Shown: positions 39,462-51,941 of the stretch, piece after piece | How the letters are laid out: every line of letters begins with the position of its first letter | How positions within the stretch are numbered: the stretch's first letter is position 1 | DNA from: Gonatopus flavifemur | Lineage: Eukaryota; Arthropoda; Insecta; Hymenoptera; Dryinidae | NCBI GenBank assembly: GCA_018340375.1 | Contig: JAFFJZ010000003.1 | Coordinates: forward strand, 25,358,001-25,422,000 | Direction of reading: 5' to 3' | Length of the DNA: 64,000 bases | The notes under the pieces: model-generated | The model's input: only the letters and a program-made list of their open reading frames with translations | Database searches by the model: none | Told to the model about the DNA's origin: nothing | Program-made: the position numbers and the translations under genes

Positions 39462-39868
39462 ATTCATAGCTGATACCCGAGTTCAATTGATTTGATTCGT
39501 TTGTTTTGTGATATTTTGATACAAGGTAGATGTATTAGAAATAATTCCAGCTTCTCGATCGTCTCCTGTTTCTTTTTTGCGGTTTTTGTTCTTCTGGGAT
39601 TTTACATGCGTCCGTTATCGTGTGCTATCAAATTATTTGATTCGATATTTCGCTTTGTGACATTAAGATCCTTCTTTCGATTCATTCCACGTATAATGAA
39701 TAAAAGAAAACGAAGTTTTGAGTACACAAACCATCCAGACAACTTCTGCTATATATATCCGGTGATTATGTGGTGGAGAAGAATCAACGTAAATTTATCA
39801 ATTCCTTTCAATAGCATCGCGTTCAATACTTCAAACTAACATCTGAAAATCTCGATGAACGATGGGCA

Positions 39869-40159
39869 CCCTATTGAAAATGCCAGGTGAAACTGAACAG
39901 AAAATTGTTGTCCAGGTAATCCAGGCGAAAACTGACAAACTTCCCACCTGATTTGGTCCAGAATTACTAACTCGGAATATCCTGTCAAGAACTGACGAAA
40001 ATTTTCCTACCAGGTTTCGATAGGATGTTACAATTTTAGTGATTCCAGGCCAACTCGGGTAGAAAATTTGTCAATTTTTGCCTGGATTATCTGTGAAAGG
40101 AACCATTCAAAGCCTGACAACAATTTTCTGTCCAGTTTTGCCTAGCATTTTTAGCAGGG
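39869..40159. mobile_element. CCCTGCTGAAAATGCC-group MITE, uninterrupted copy
   Basis: The left end CCCTATTGAAAATGCCAGGT and the reverse-complemented right end CCCTGCTAAAAATGCTAGGC continue to match for about 47 bp, through ACAGAAAATTGTTGTC. The interior repeats ACTGACNAAANTTCC and CCAGGTTT words. It is the reference copy for the nested ones at 47787 and 56633. Confidence 0.82.
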
Positions 40160-40454
40160 CATCAAGTATTGTATGCCTTTTGTGCCATGTGAATCTCGTA
40201 GGATGGGCTTCTGCTTCAACATACTATGTATTCGGTGATAGTGAATGCTAAATCCATAGGTTTTGTTTATTTAAATTGGACGGCACATGACATTCGGTGT
40301 ACCGATGATGTGGAGAGAACCACTTTGTCACGCCACCGATTGAGATTTGTATTCAAGCAAACAGACGGGTTTTGAAAAAAATATGCAATGAGTTCATCCA
40401 AATGTACAATCCGTCACATTTCCAATACCACACTCAGACACACTTCCAATTCCC

Positions 40455-41950
40455 ATGTGTCCCAATTTACGTAGCCCTGAAACGTGTAACGATTCCCTAG
40501 CTGTTTCGGGAACAGATAATAATAGCGATTTCGAAGCTGCTGAAGAGCATCATCTTTCAACTCAAGCTGAATTGAATGATTGGGTGAGAGGGATTTGGAG
40601 CTCTCAAAAATACATGCATCTCGAAGAAAGCGGTACAACTGTTTAGCTGCGGGTGTCGAAACAGCATATTATAGAGACCGCGATAGGGCTGACTGAAAGC
40701 ATTATTCGGTGAGAGATCAAATATGCTTTTGTGAAAACACTCCCGGGTTATTGGAGGAACTCACACTCAGAGCAAAATCTGGTTCTCATAACCAGGCGAC
40801 GTAGTTGATTTTGTCTTTGACCATTCCTTCTGGTTGCCACAACCACATTCACATGATTTTGTTTTGTTTTTTTGGTTATCATAACCAAATTCCAGGTCAC
40901 CACAACCAAAAGTCCTTAACCGTGCAAGGATGGTTCCTATGACCATGTCGCTTTCTTCTCAGTGTAAACAGCCTTGAAATGCAAAAGAGTGGCGGTTATT
41001 TATTGATAGCAATAAAACCAGTTCAAAAGCAGTTCTACTGCAAAACGGAAACGAAAAACCATCGATACCCATTGCACATGCTGTCAACGCTGAAGAATCC
41101 TATGAGACGATGGTCAAATTGTTGGAATACATCAAATAAGAAGAACACAGTTGGATAGTTTGTCCTGACTCATAAGTAGTGGTAGTAGGTGTATTATGTG
41201 GAATGCAGCGAGGATATATGAAATATTGTTGTTTTCTATATCTCTGGGACAGTCGTGCTCGCGAACAACACTATAAGGAAAAACAATGGCCCAAAACATC
41301 GAGTGAAAACCTCTCGTCAAAAAAGAAAACATTATTCTCTCGTCATTACACATCAAACTCGGGATTCTCAAAAACTTTGTCAAAGCGTTGAACAAAGAAG
41401 GTCAAGCGTTCAATTATCCAGGGACGCTTCTTAAAAATCTGTCTGCAATGAAAATCAAAGAAGACGTCTTTGGTGGCCCACAAATAAGAAAACTGTTGAA
41501 AAATGGAAAATTCCAAACGTATTTGTCCCCCAACGAAAATGCAGCCTGGAACTCGTTCAAGTCAATTGTTTCTGGTTTCCTTGGGAATTATGGAGATCAG
41601 GAATATGAGATTATCGTTGCCAATTCGCTTAAGAATTATGCACGAATGGGTATACAATAATGTTCTTCTATTCCATCCTGTTTCATTATTTGTCATGAGT
41701 AGGAGTAAATATGTCTCTCAAGGTCCATTTTCTACATTTCCACTTCAATTTTCTTCCGCAGAATCTGGGCGATGTAAGTAACGAACATGATGAGAGGTTT
41801 TATCAACAACTGAAGTTCATGGAGGAGCGCTACCAGAGGTTTTTGAATGATGGGGGATTATATTTGGACTCTCATCAGAAAAACGGATGCTACGAAGAAC
41901 AAAAGACAATCAAGAACTCAAAATTACTTTTGATACTAAGTTTTTGCTAA
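40455..41950 (+). pseudogene. Shattered copy of a multicopy arthropod gene of unknown function
   Basis: Successive pieces in different plus frames resemble, in order, a family found in many copies in arthropod genomes and usually left uncharacterised. The pieces are HHLSTQAELNDWVR near 40546; EWRLFIDSNKTSSKAVLLQN from 40987; YMKYCCFLYLWDSRA near 41215; a segment from about 41346 with NEGQ-like KNFVKAL, PQIRKLL, ENAAWNSFKSIVSGFLGN; and MSLKVHFLHFHFNFLPQNLG from 41711. Stops (41137, 41170, 41658) and at least four frame changes break it. A 199-bp MITE interrupts it at 40766. The family assignment is from memory. What the intact protein does is not known to me; its copy number suggests mobile-element origin. 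Confidence 0.75.
40766..40964. mobile_element. CACTGAGA-group MITE inside the shattered gene
   Basis: The left end is CACTCAGAGCAAAATCTGG and the reverse-complemented right end is CACTGAGAAGAAAGCGAC. The interior repeats GGTTNTCATAACCA and CACAACCA. Gene-like sequence (CENTPGLLEEL) stops at its left edge, and EWRLFID resumes soon after its right edge, so it was inserted after the gene copy arrived. Confidence 0.78.
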
Positions 41951-42044
41951 TATATTGAAATAAAAATGATTCGAGTCAATTGGACTCGGGTCTAAGCTAT
42001 GAATAACTAAAAGTTTGAAGATGGAAAAAATGTTGAATTATTCT

Positions 42045-42294
42045 CCCTAGTAGAAATTTGATCAGGCATTCCCTATTTTCAATAAAGTCCTGATCAGGTT
42101 AGAATCCGGAAACCGTGAATAAGGAAAGTCTTACGAAGCCCTTACAAGGGCCTTACTTGATTTCCCTTCGGATAAGATTCCCATAAAATCGAGGGAAATA
42201 GGGAACCCCGTAACGGAACCTGATGAGGACCTTATAGGAAATCAGAAATGCCTCATCAGGCCCTGATATTTTTCCGTTCACAATTTCTCCTAGG
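42045..42294. mobile_element. Foldback MITE with CCCTAG ends and GATCAGG words
   Basis: CCCTAGTAGAAATTTGATCAGG on the left pairs with the reverse-complemented right end CCTAGGAGAAATTGTG. A second paired block follows, with AAGTCCTGATCAGGTT and AAGGTCCTCATCAGGTT. It is 250 bp and lies just inside the right arm of the inverted duplication. Confidence 0.7.
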
Positions 42295-42324
42295 ACTGAC
42301 ACTTGTACACGAATGATCGTAACA

Positions 42325-42785
42325 TCAGTACTTTTTCATGCATTCTACTTCGTAAGTAGTTAATTTTCTTCGTCAAAGCGCGAAAGACACGTAGAAAATG
42401 TGAAAAAGGATATATTTTCACGGTTTCCATTTTTCATTGGCGGAATGAGGAAACTTTTGGTTCCTCATTTTTGTCAAAAAACAATATTTTTTTCAAATAT
42501 TTCGATTCTTCGCACTCGAAGTACCCAAGCAATCACGGATAATGACGATGATATTTGTTGGCAATTCAATTATGTACATTTTGACACCTTTTGGAATCAG
42601 ATTGGTCGCTTATGAATCGAGATATATTTCAATTATTAAAAATACGATCGAAAAATTCTTTCCTTAATTTAAAAAATTCATATCTCGAAAACTTATCCAT
42701 AAAAAATTTTTTTTGTGATTCTCGAATTCAGTTAGCCAAAATGCAAACAAAATTTTCTTTATTTTGTAGACTAGTGTTATAGTGT
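42325..42785 (+). repeat. Inverted duplication, right arm
   Basis: The partner of 38924-39323 in opposite orientation. Alignment is good to about 42682. After an extra 60-70 bp it seems to resume with TGTAGACTAGTGTTAT against TGTAAACTAGCGTAAT in the left arm. No open frame is kept. Confidence 0.8.
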
Positions 42786-42789
42786 CGAA

Positions 42790-45700
42790 TTCGAAACAGT
42801 CTGCTCAAAATTCATGTTAAACAATGTCATCGCGAAAATGTGGAATCGACTTTGGGAATCCGTTTTCAATTATTCATGGATATTTAAAAATAACAAGAAC
42901 CGATCAGCATGGATTCTGAAATTTTACAAGTATTTTCTAGGAAATCAACTTTCCTAAGGCGTTGCTTTGAATTTTCAGAACAATAAAAGGAAAAAGGGAA
43001 GCCAGGCAAACCAGGCACAGGGTGAAGTGTACTGAATAAAAACAAGAAAAGTACTCGAGAGAATAGCAATGAGCGGTGGACGTAGAGAGAAAAGAGAAAA
43101 AGAACGGCGCATAAGATAGCAGGATATACATGTACGCGGAAAGAATGAAAGGAAAGAAAGACTCGACGTTGCAGAGACGAGGATGACTCTATTGTTACGA
43201 TATTCTTCTTACATAATAGAACTCATTCTAATTGATGAAATGTTGAGTAAGAAAACCGCAATGGACAATAGTCCTGTTCCATTCCTCCGGTTAAAATTTA
43301 TTCCATTTATTGTCCCTTCCTCGCATTTTTCTTTCACTCGCGGTTTCATATTTTTTCTTCATTGTCGAGAAAATTACCACAAAAAATATCGTTGGCGAAG
43401 AGCAATTGAAAATACATTTTTTTCACTCGTTTTGATGTCGAGTTAAAAATAGTCCATTTTGCGTTGAATGGGATATAACAAATCTGAAATTTATATCCTT
43501 TCATCAAAATTACAATAGCAAAGTCCTATTTACACATCACGAGCCGGCATATAAGTGAATAAGTATAGAACCTTCGAGAACCTTTTCTCCTTCACAGCCT
43601 GAAGAAAACGTAAATGAAAGTTTCACGTGTTCATTTTGATTTTCATCAGATCCAACGACATGACAGTTCGGATGATGAGTAATTACGAATAGATGGATCG
43701 AAAGATAGTTCAACAGAACGGTAACCTTGGTTTCATCTGATTCCAATTGGAGCTTGAATTCTCTGCACTGGTGAAAAGCTTAATAAAAACATAATTATAA
43801 GAGAAACGTTGTTTCTCGTACTTGGAGTTATCTCGCCTCCAGGTAAACGTATAATGGCACGAAGAGACTGTAAAGAAAGCGAAGACCAAGACAAAGTCAG
43901 GACTTGAATCATTCATTAACCAAACGCCAAGGGCTTGTAATGAAGGTAGAATTGAATTTGTTTCCCTTTACATCGCGAACTAATTTAAGTTCGGAAGATT
44001 CATTACCGCTCGAGATATACATATACATTCGGCGTATGTTAGCCGATGCTTGATTAACGTAAAAAGTCGGATTCATTTTTTCTTCTCCATCTCTGATACT
44101 TGTTGCATATTTAAAAATATAATTCCCATTCGCTCCGATTGTACTCGCGGAGCGGAATTCGTTCAAGATATCCGATCAGTACCTATGATCTAGAAATTTG
44201 CATATTCAAATTATATTTTATTGTAGAATTTCGAAATCCTCAAATAAACTCTGGATAGACTGGAATCCCAGAGTTTCATTTCGTCTTCTCATTCTAAGTA
44301 CAAAATTACATAGCAAATAAATTCATTCAGCTTGAAATCCGATAGAATTTGAATTCGTTCAGTCAACTGAACAAATAGCGTTTGATTTAAATTTCTTCAA
44401 TCTGGCATATTATCGATCAAGTTTCCAACTCGCAATTAATTTGATGATGATAAATTGCCATCTCAGTCGATGTTTATTACCATGTGAATCGAAAATTCAT
44501 CTGTTTTGGTTGTTTTCATCGAGATTGTTATCGCAAAGAACATTCAAATTAAAACACTTTCGTACATCGAATCGTTACATTTAGGTTCTCTATCTCGTCA
44601 CAGTCGTAGTTGGTTACACATCTCGCTGTGTTTGCAGAGCCGCTAATGAGCGTGACGTGTACTGCCACCTGGCTGCTATGTAATTACTCACGGGATTAAT
44701 TGTCGCGTGGCCACGTTTAATTATCAGTCGTGAACCGACGACCTGTTTATATAAAGTGTGCTACATAATCGTGAAGTTGAATTCCACTCAATGTTTCACC
44801 ATTAATTTCTACGTGTTAATATCGCGCGAAGATCAAAAGTAACATACTCCCAAGGGCAATTTCCGCCAAATTGAATTCCAGACAGGGAAAGGCTAAAAGG
44901 GAGAGGCAGGGTAGCCTTTGAAAATTCTTTAGAAAAAAACAAAAGGTCCGATCGGCAAAGTGAAACTCGCAATCGAATAGTTCATGACGAACTTACTTTC
45001 ATCCTCCCATGAATCCTCTTGAACTTTTTCACCGTTCGGAAGTTTGAAGAACTTGATTTCAAGAGTTTCCAAATTGTGAAGTTGATTTTAGATTTCCAGG
45101 AAAATTTTAAAGCTTTTTCAATCCTCATTTGAGACAGATATCTTTCAAATGTCGAATCAAACTGCAAAACTCAACGAGTAATGGATTTTTTTTCGCCTTT
45201 TTTTTCCATTTCCAGACATTTTCATAGTTCGATTCACCTATGGATCAAGTTTTTGCATGAATGGGTTTGCTATGATCGATTCACGTTCAAATATATTCGC
45301 AAAATTCAATTAGACTGCGAACCACCATTTCACGAAGCAATTCACGGGGATTAGTTTCATCTAAACCAATTTTGAAACATCGAAACGTATTAGAATCGAA
45401 TAATGCAGGAAGAATCACCCTATGCTGAGTGAAGAGAAATCATTTATGAAGGAGAGACGAAATTTTCCATTAAAACCGGCGTAAATTATCGATACTTCTC
45501 AGGTTGTGAAAATAAATATGATCTAATTGTGACATTGTTGAGAAAAGAAGAACACAAAGCCTAAATTTGTTAATAGTTTACTCTTTGTATACGAAAATCG
45601 AGAACGTATTGTCTGAATTTTGCTCCAAGAAAACCGCTTTTGATAGAAACAAATTGGTTCTCGCAAGAGAATAAAGTACTGAATTGGGGGAATATTTTCT

Positions 45701-47780
45701 CAGTTTGAAAGAGATCTTCTTGGACCAAGGAAATATTGCATCGAACTACCATTTCAATCCAATACATTGGTCTTAGGGAGAGAAATTTTTCCTTTCTGTA
45801 CAAAAAATAGATTGAATGTACGCAAGATTCAATCTACTTTACAAAAGATAAAATATTTAGTGCATTATTCTCCACGAATATGAATATCATTTCAATATGT
45901 TTCAGTGAAAAGTGATAGCTATACAAAATACTAACAAAAACTTGATTCACTTCAGTTCGTATCTGAATGCATACTGAATATTTATAATTGGAAGACCAGA
46001 TACATTGTTCATTGATTATTGAAACTGATTTCTTTTGTGAGATTCAAATTATATGTTAAAAAAATTTCAACGTGGATTAATTATTTATAAAATGGTGTAT
46101 TCAACTATGTTATACTATGGCTTCGAAAGATGAGAGATAACATGTATTTCATCTTTATTTCAGATGAGGGTGAAGATGGAAGTGTATTCTCATGCTTAAC
46201 AATCATGAGAAATGTTGAAAGATATCATCCACGTATGTGCTCATAAAACAATGATGTTGTTACCATAGGAGAAGGAAACGAATGAAAACGATTCGATATC
46301 TATTTGACCTACTCTGCATTCCTCTGACGAACTTCTCATATTTTCTTTGTTCCCACATTATAGAGAGAAATGGATCAAGATAGCCTTCTTTGCAAAAGAA
46401 GTAGAGGCTGAGTTTGTGGGTTTACGACCAACAAGTGATACTTGCTATATTTGAGGAACGATTTGTTTATAATATATATCACCCCATTCATTTGACGGTA
46501 CGTATATCGTTTTTACGATAAGAAGAAACATTGTTTGACCGCTGATTTTATGGAAAAAGCTATACAGATACATTCATACTTCCTCCACTTCTTATTCACA
46601 AGAACCCTCCTCATCGTCGATGGTCAAACAATCATTTACAATTTTTAATATTCTCCAAAATGATAGAAAACATTCTGATGGGAAACGATTTGGCATCGGG
46701 CACGGAATGACCGCGTTATTGGGGAAACCTCGACCAAAGAAGATGCGAAACGTCTCGGGTGATCTTTTACTTTCGGTGACTTTTTTTACCTACATCGTTT
46801 GGCAGAGAAGCGGGCGAAAATAAAGAGATAGGAACACAACTGGGATCGTAAAACTATATTACGTACAACCCCCGGTCCAGAGTTATAGGACAAATAAAGG
46901 TTCAGACAGTGGCGTAGCTTTTCTCTTCCACATATCGTAAAAAAAATTCCGTCACAAACGTGAAGAAGAGACGGAGGGACTATTGAAAATAGCTCTCCTT
47001 TCTGTTTGTCGAGCACGACGGGTCGTCGTTTGAGATGGATGAAGCCAAGATGAGATCAATGAATAGAAACTCATTCGGATTTAGGACGATAGTCCTCTGA
47101 GATTACACGAATCGAATATTCATACCAAGTATAAGACTTCTGAATCGAAAAGAAAATTCGCCACATATACGGAGAGAGGAGAATATAACATTCGATATTT
47201 TTGAATCAATAAGATGGAATAATGAAAAGAAGACGTTTCAATATTTATGAATAAACGAATGTTCAAGTTTGCCGACGAAGTTGACTTATGCGAAAGTTAT
47301 ATGGATAACCCAATATCTCATTCAGCCACAAAAACGTTCGTCACCACGATGGATCAAATTCATTTGTCAAATTGTATTCATTACTAATTAAAAATTTTCA
47401 ACTCCGTTTCAGCCGTTACGTTGGATTCCTTCTATTCAAATGAATCCATTGAATTGAAAATCACACGAAACGATGGAAAAGTTTAAAAAGACGTATATCG
47501 CGTACATGAATATGCTGATACATCGGCGTTGCGTAACGCAAAGAGACAAAGAAGAACTCGGAAATTGAAATGGAAATGGTAATTCATATCATGCATTTAA
47601 TTCCATTGAGTTATTAAACGTCACTGTGGTTGCGAAATCACCATCTCCCTGAACTTCCTTTTCTCGTTTTTTCTACTTTTATATTACCTTTGATATCATG
47701 GAAACTCATTGATGAATACAAAATTGTCTCGCGGAGAAAGAAACAACTTTTCAATAAAAATTCGAATTACAAATCCATGG
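42790..47780. other. Intron stretch, mostly plain
   Basis: AT-rich DNA with short unrecognised frames. The only block that stands out is 44600-44775. Confidence 0.45.
44600..44775. promoter_or_regulatory. Candidate intronic regulatory block
   Basis: A GC-richer island in AT-rich intron with TAATTA and TTAATTAT (homeodomain-type cores), a CACCTG E-box core, the palindrome CGTGGCCACG and TGACGTG. The clustering of such words is seen directly; enhancer function is inference only. Confidence 0.25.
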
Positions 47781-47786
47781 TGATAT

Positions 47787-48094
47787 TTCTGCTGAAAATG
47801 CACTGAGATGAGAGTAACTGAAATTCAATTGTTCCAGCTCAATTTTAGCTGGCGTGAATAGAAGTCTCATTGTCTGGAATATGAACAGAACAATTTATCC
47901 AAGGCAAATAAAAAATTCAACTGTGACAAATAACATTTATTTGATCCAACTGAATTCTTTCTTGGAACGACTGAATTTCCTAGCTGTGTGATACTTAACT
48001 AAAACCTTTTTCTCAGAGTGCCAGGCAAATCCGGATGAAGACCAGCCAGGATCTGTTGGTTTTCTCCCAGATGTGCCTGGCATTTTCAGCAGGG
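47787..48094. mobile_element. CCCTGCTGAAAATGCC-group MITE split by another MITE
   Basis: Only CTGCTGAAAATG remains to the left of the insert at 47801. To its right come CCAGGCAAATCCGG and, at the far end, TGCCTGGCATTTTCAGCAGG. Without the insert the two ends are clean inverted repeats of an element about 90 bp long. Confidence 0.82.
47801..48020. mobile_element. CACTGAGA-group MITE, copy c, nested
   Basis: The ends are CACTGAGATGAGAG and, reverse-complemented, CACTCTGAGAAAAAGG. The interior shares TGTCTGGAATATGAA and CCTAGCTGTG with the element at 28538-28788. It interrupts the MITE at 47787-48094 between AAAATG and CCAGG. Confidence 0.82.
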
Positions 48095-48168
48095 ATATCA
48101 CAACATAGAACATGTGAACTTAGATCTGTCTGATCAATCTTGTGTGATTGAATTTTCTCAATCATTCA

Positions 48169-48411
48169 CACTGGAAAAAATATTTATTTGTCCTCTCTCC
48201 ATAGAATGTTTATTTGTGGAAATTAAATATTCAATTGGTTGAAAACATTAAAGACTTGTGGCAAATAAATTATTTATTTGGAAGATCAATTTATTTGGGG
48301 CAAACATTCCATTATTTGATTTGATTGAATATTTCATTAATCCCAAAGAATATGATATGGAAAAAGGAAAAATGAACTATTTATTTGGTTAAAAGGAATT
48401 TTTTTTCAGTG
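48169..48411. mobile_element. CACTG-ended MITE, full copy of the 16231 repeat
   Basis: The left end is CACTGGAAAAAATATTTATT and the reverse-complemented right end is CACTGAAAAAAAATTCC. The interior is rich in TTTATTTG. Its right 60% is shared with 16231-16384. Confidence 0.75.
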
Positions 48412-48419
48412 CAGATGCG

Positions 48420-50675
48420 AGGATTGAGATATCTTCATCTTCGTCTTATTTTCCCACAATAAATTTCAAACAATTGCATTCTTCCTCGGCACTTCCCATC
48501 CCTATTCTTTGAAATCTTCTTCAGGGGTTGAATTATTTCCTTTTGGCACAGGTATTGACAGTCCCAACAAAAAAAAAATACTGATAAAAGAGGTGTATAT
48601 TATACCATCCCCTTCACAATTGATTATAAAAAAGAGTATCATCAGTCTGTAGATAACAAATGGCACTACATTCCCCATCTCACGTGAAGTTGCCATAAAA
48701 TTTTTATCGTCACTTTCGAATAATACATACAACGGATGCCTTTCCTCCCACGCTAAAAACATACACGAGACGGAAAAGGAATAGGCTTTTACCATGAAAA
48801 TTATTTTTCCACGTCATGATTTCAAAATGCCAAATTCATAAATCTTGATATTTTGTCATGGGTCGTGAGATATTTTGTAATGATTCAAATGCGTGTTAGA
48901 GCCCAACCTAAGGAAGGATGCGAATAAGATTTTTTATGAAGACAGAAGAATTTTGTGAAATAGAAGAGTATAGTATGTGAAACTCGTGAAGAGACAAGTG
49001 AACCTAAAATGTACTTTCGCATTTCAAATAATATTTCTGATTATTGCGTTCACAAGACTGACTTGTGGTGATTCAATATCGTTGATAAAGTGCATGAAAA
49101 TCATTAAAGTACGTTATTCGATGAGAGACGAGGAGAAATTATACCATAAATACAGCGTACTGTCAGACCTCGTTATGTATATTAGAATACATTTGAATAT
49201 CATGAATTTTTTGATAAAATATGACGTTAGTTGTGAGCTGGAATATAATTGAAAGTGCTTCATCAGTATTCGCTACTCTCTCTTTCCCTTTTGTAATATG
49301 ATTTTCTTCAACGATGGAAATCATGTATTCACATTTGATACTTTTTGAACTATAAATTGATTGGATGAAAAGTTGACTGATGATACATCATTTTTATTTT
49401 CAGAGGAAATTCAAAAATTATAAACATCCGAGAAGAATTTTCGTGATGTTTCATACATGAATTATCATCCGAATGTATATCTGGCATACGCGATCTGGAA
49501 TTACTATCGAAGATTGTATTGCCGAGGGAAGTCGGTGACTTATCAAGGAGCAGTAATTTGCCGATCGATTCGCTCCACTTTCATCATTATTAGGAACGCG
49601 TTATTGAATTCATCCGAATGAAAGAACTCACGGAAATTTTGATGAGGTAAAGTTTATCAATAAAATCGGGTTTATCGTATTACTGTTTTGGAATGAAGCC
49701 AGATATCCTTGTCATTCTATAATAAGAACTATCGTAGTAATATGTGCGGTATTCTTTGCCACCAATACATTTCAACACTACGAATAAACATCAAAAATTA
49801 CAATCGATAATTGTTTTTATTTGATATCGAATGATCAAATTTATGAGTCGAATAATTCAATTACACTTGGAACAACGGAATCTTTATCATTCTGAATAAA
49901 ATTAATAGAAAAGAATGGCAGAATCTGTGAAATAGTTAGAGCATCCTTTTTAATGATATTGCCCCATTGATATGGATTCTTGATGATATTGAACATTCAA
50001 AAACCCAGCAGTGAGTAGAATATAACGTTGATATAACTAATAGAAAATCAGAACCAGATTTGGTATAAGTTTTTGGAGCAAAAACTTCAAAATCGTGTAT
50101 CGCATTACATGGATCAGAGGAGCAGAAAGGAAGGTCTTGTTAACCTACTTTCTTTCTATCCAATCTTTTTGGTCTTATCTGCCTGGCTAAAATCTCACAT
50201 TCTTTTATTAGAATTTAGATAAGATTGGGAAATGATTTTATGTTCTTTCATATGATTGAAAACCTTATGTATGAAAGAGTCACCCCAAAATCTGTGTTTT
50301 CCGCCTATTTTGATATAATATGTATAATATTCAGTGTATATTTATATTTAATATACATTTAAGGGGCTTCAAAGTATATGAAATTGGATTCAGTCTGAAA
50401 TGAAAGCTTAGGATGCCTAGTTTACTTCACAAATTGGCCTTTTTGATAACCCAGCATAGCGTAAAACACTGTAAAAAGAAAGTCCTAATCTATTTGCATT
50501 GTAATTTCAGACACTTCTTTTTGCATTGTGTCGGCGATTGTTTTGCCGGCTCAATTTGTTTGTATCATAGATTCAGCCATGAATTGAGCTGAATTCAAAA
50601 CTTCTTTCTTACAGTAAACGTCATTGCAGAACGTTTGTGAAAGTCAGATAGTGAATTATCCAGCCAAACAGGTCG
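48420..50675. other. Intron stretch without recognisable gene
   Basis: A 97-codon minus frame at 48502-48795 and a 91-codon plus frame at 48977-49252 have hydrophobic stretches but no recognisable motif or splice context. Nothing else was identified. Confidence 0.45.
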
Positions 50676-50679
50676 CATG

Positions 50680-50770
50680 GCACAATGTCCACCGCCACAA
50701 TGTCCACGACAAAATGTCCGCGACCTAATGTACGACGACAAAATACCCAACGTTACATTATCCGAAGACA
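50680..50770. repeat. Diverged 14-15-bp tandem repeat (ACAAAATGTCC type)
   Basis: About six successive units run GGCACAATGTCCACC, GCCACAATGTCCAC, GACAAAATGTCCGC, GACCTAATGTACGAC, GACAAAATACCCAAC and a last weaker one. They share the core CAAAATGTCC with a GAC or CGAC spacer. It is not part of an open frame. Confidence 0.75.
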
Positions 50771-50883
50771 TGAGAATGAATTATTCGATAACATTCATCA
50801 AATATTCAATAATATTCCTTCCGTTTAAAATGAAAATATTTATATAATAAAATTCTTTTCGTTCATTTTCGTCATTTTTAACA

Positions 50884-51160
50884 GGGAATTTCAAAGAAAA
50901 TTGCTTTGCCCTCATTCTGATAAATCTTGTTTTCAATGAAAAAAATTATTCATTGAAATGGGAAAATTCTCGATTGAGCTGGAATTATATTTTTCAAATT
51001 TTGAAAAGAATATATTTTTGTTACAATTTGAAAATTCTTGGTTGTAGTTTGAAGAAACTTTTTCTCCATTGAACTGAATTTTCGTCCATTAAAAAAAAAG
51101 ATTTGTTAGAATGATGGCAGAGAAAATTTTCTTTCAATCTAAAAAATCGAATTCTCAGTA
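50884..51160. mobile_element. CACTGAGA-group MITE, second copy of the 27391 family
   Basis: TTTGCCCTCATTCTGATAAA, TTGAACTGAATTTTCGTCCA and the right end ATTCTCAGTA align with 27391-27681. The left CACTGAGA block is missing. Confidence 0.78.
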
Positions 51161-51290
51161 TGGAAGTTGCTGCTAAGTTTTTTGTACCCCTCGGATCCTT
51201 ATTGAATTTAGTAAAATTTCTTCGAGGTTTTGTCAGCAATTGCCATGTCAAAAACCAGTCAGAAGCTTACAGGAATTTTCTGGCCGGTTC

Positions 51291-51580
51291 TACACGGGAA
51301 AAACTCGCTAGATCTTACATCACCTAACCTTTTCCGTAATTCTTCATCTCGAATTGCGTGAAAAAACATCACAACATTGGAGAACATAAATCTCGGATCC
51401 AATGGTATCATTTCACCGTGGAAAAAGTTGGAGATCTAACATAAAGCAGTTCGGTGATCTAAAATCCAACAGTTGCGGATAAAAGAATGACCAATCAGTT
51501 GATTTCGTTCCATGTTAGTTACGAGATGAAAAATCACAAAGGTTAGGTGATTTAATATCCCGCGAATTCTCTCCGTGCAA
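51291..51580. mobile_element. TACACGG-group foldback MITE
   Basis: The left end ACACGGGAAAAACTCGCTAG and the reverse-complemented right end GCACGGAGAGAATTCGCGGG face each other. Both arms then share ATCACCTAACCTTT and TTCATCTCG. About 290 bp, non-coding. Confidence 0.72.
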
Positions 51581-51941
51581 CGGAGAGTTTGAGTAGGGTC
51601 AATCGCGTGTGGCTGGAAATATGAAAAATTCTACTGTCTTATTTTTTGGGGTGTTCAATGTTACATTCAGCTTTCACTAAACTATCAAAAAATTCCGGTA
51701 ATCGTGCATGAAGAAAAACAATGTTTAGAAAATCACTACATTTCTGCTGAATTTGCAAGATAAGTGGAATACTCCTGTTATTGTCAGACAGTGCGGTCAA
51801 AATGTGTACTTCATCCTGTGTAAATCTGAAGAATGTCTAATAAATCATTTCTTTCCACTGAATTGTCCAACGGGAAAGCGGGGCGTTCTCTTATCTCGCC
51901 AATGCAGTAGAAATATAATTTTTTCAAAACATTATTCTATT

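Noticed and set aside
39492..39839. 115-codon plus-strand frame with hydrophobic stretch
   Set aside because: Hydrophobicity follows from T-rich DNA; no family resemblance and no splice context.
48502..48795. 97-codon minus frame resembling a small membrane protein
   Set aside because: Two T-rich hydrophobic patches only; no matching motif, and it lies in repeat-dense intron.
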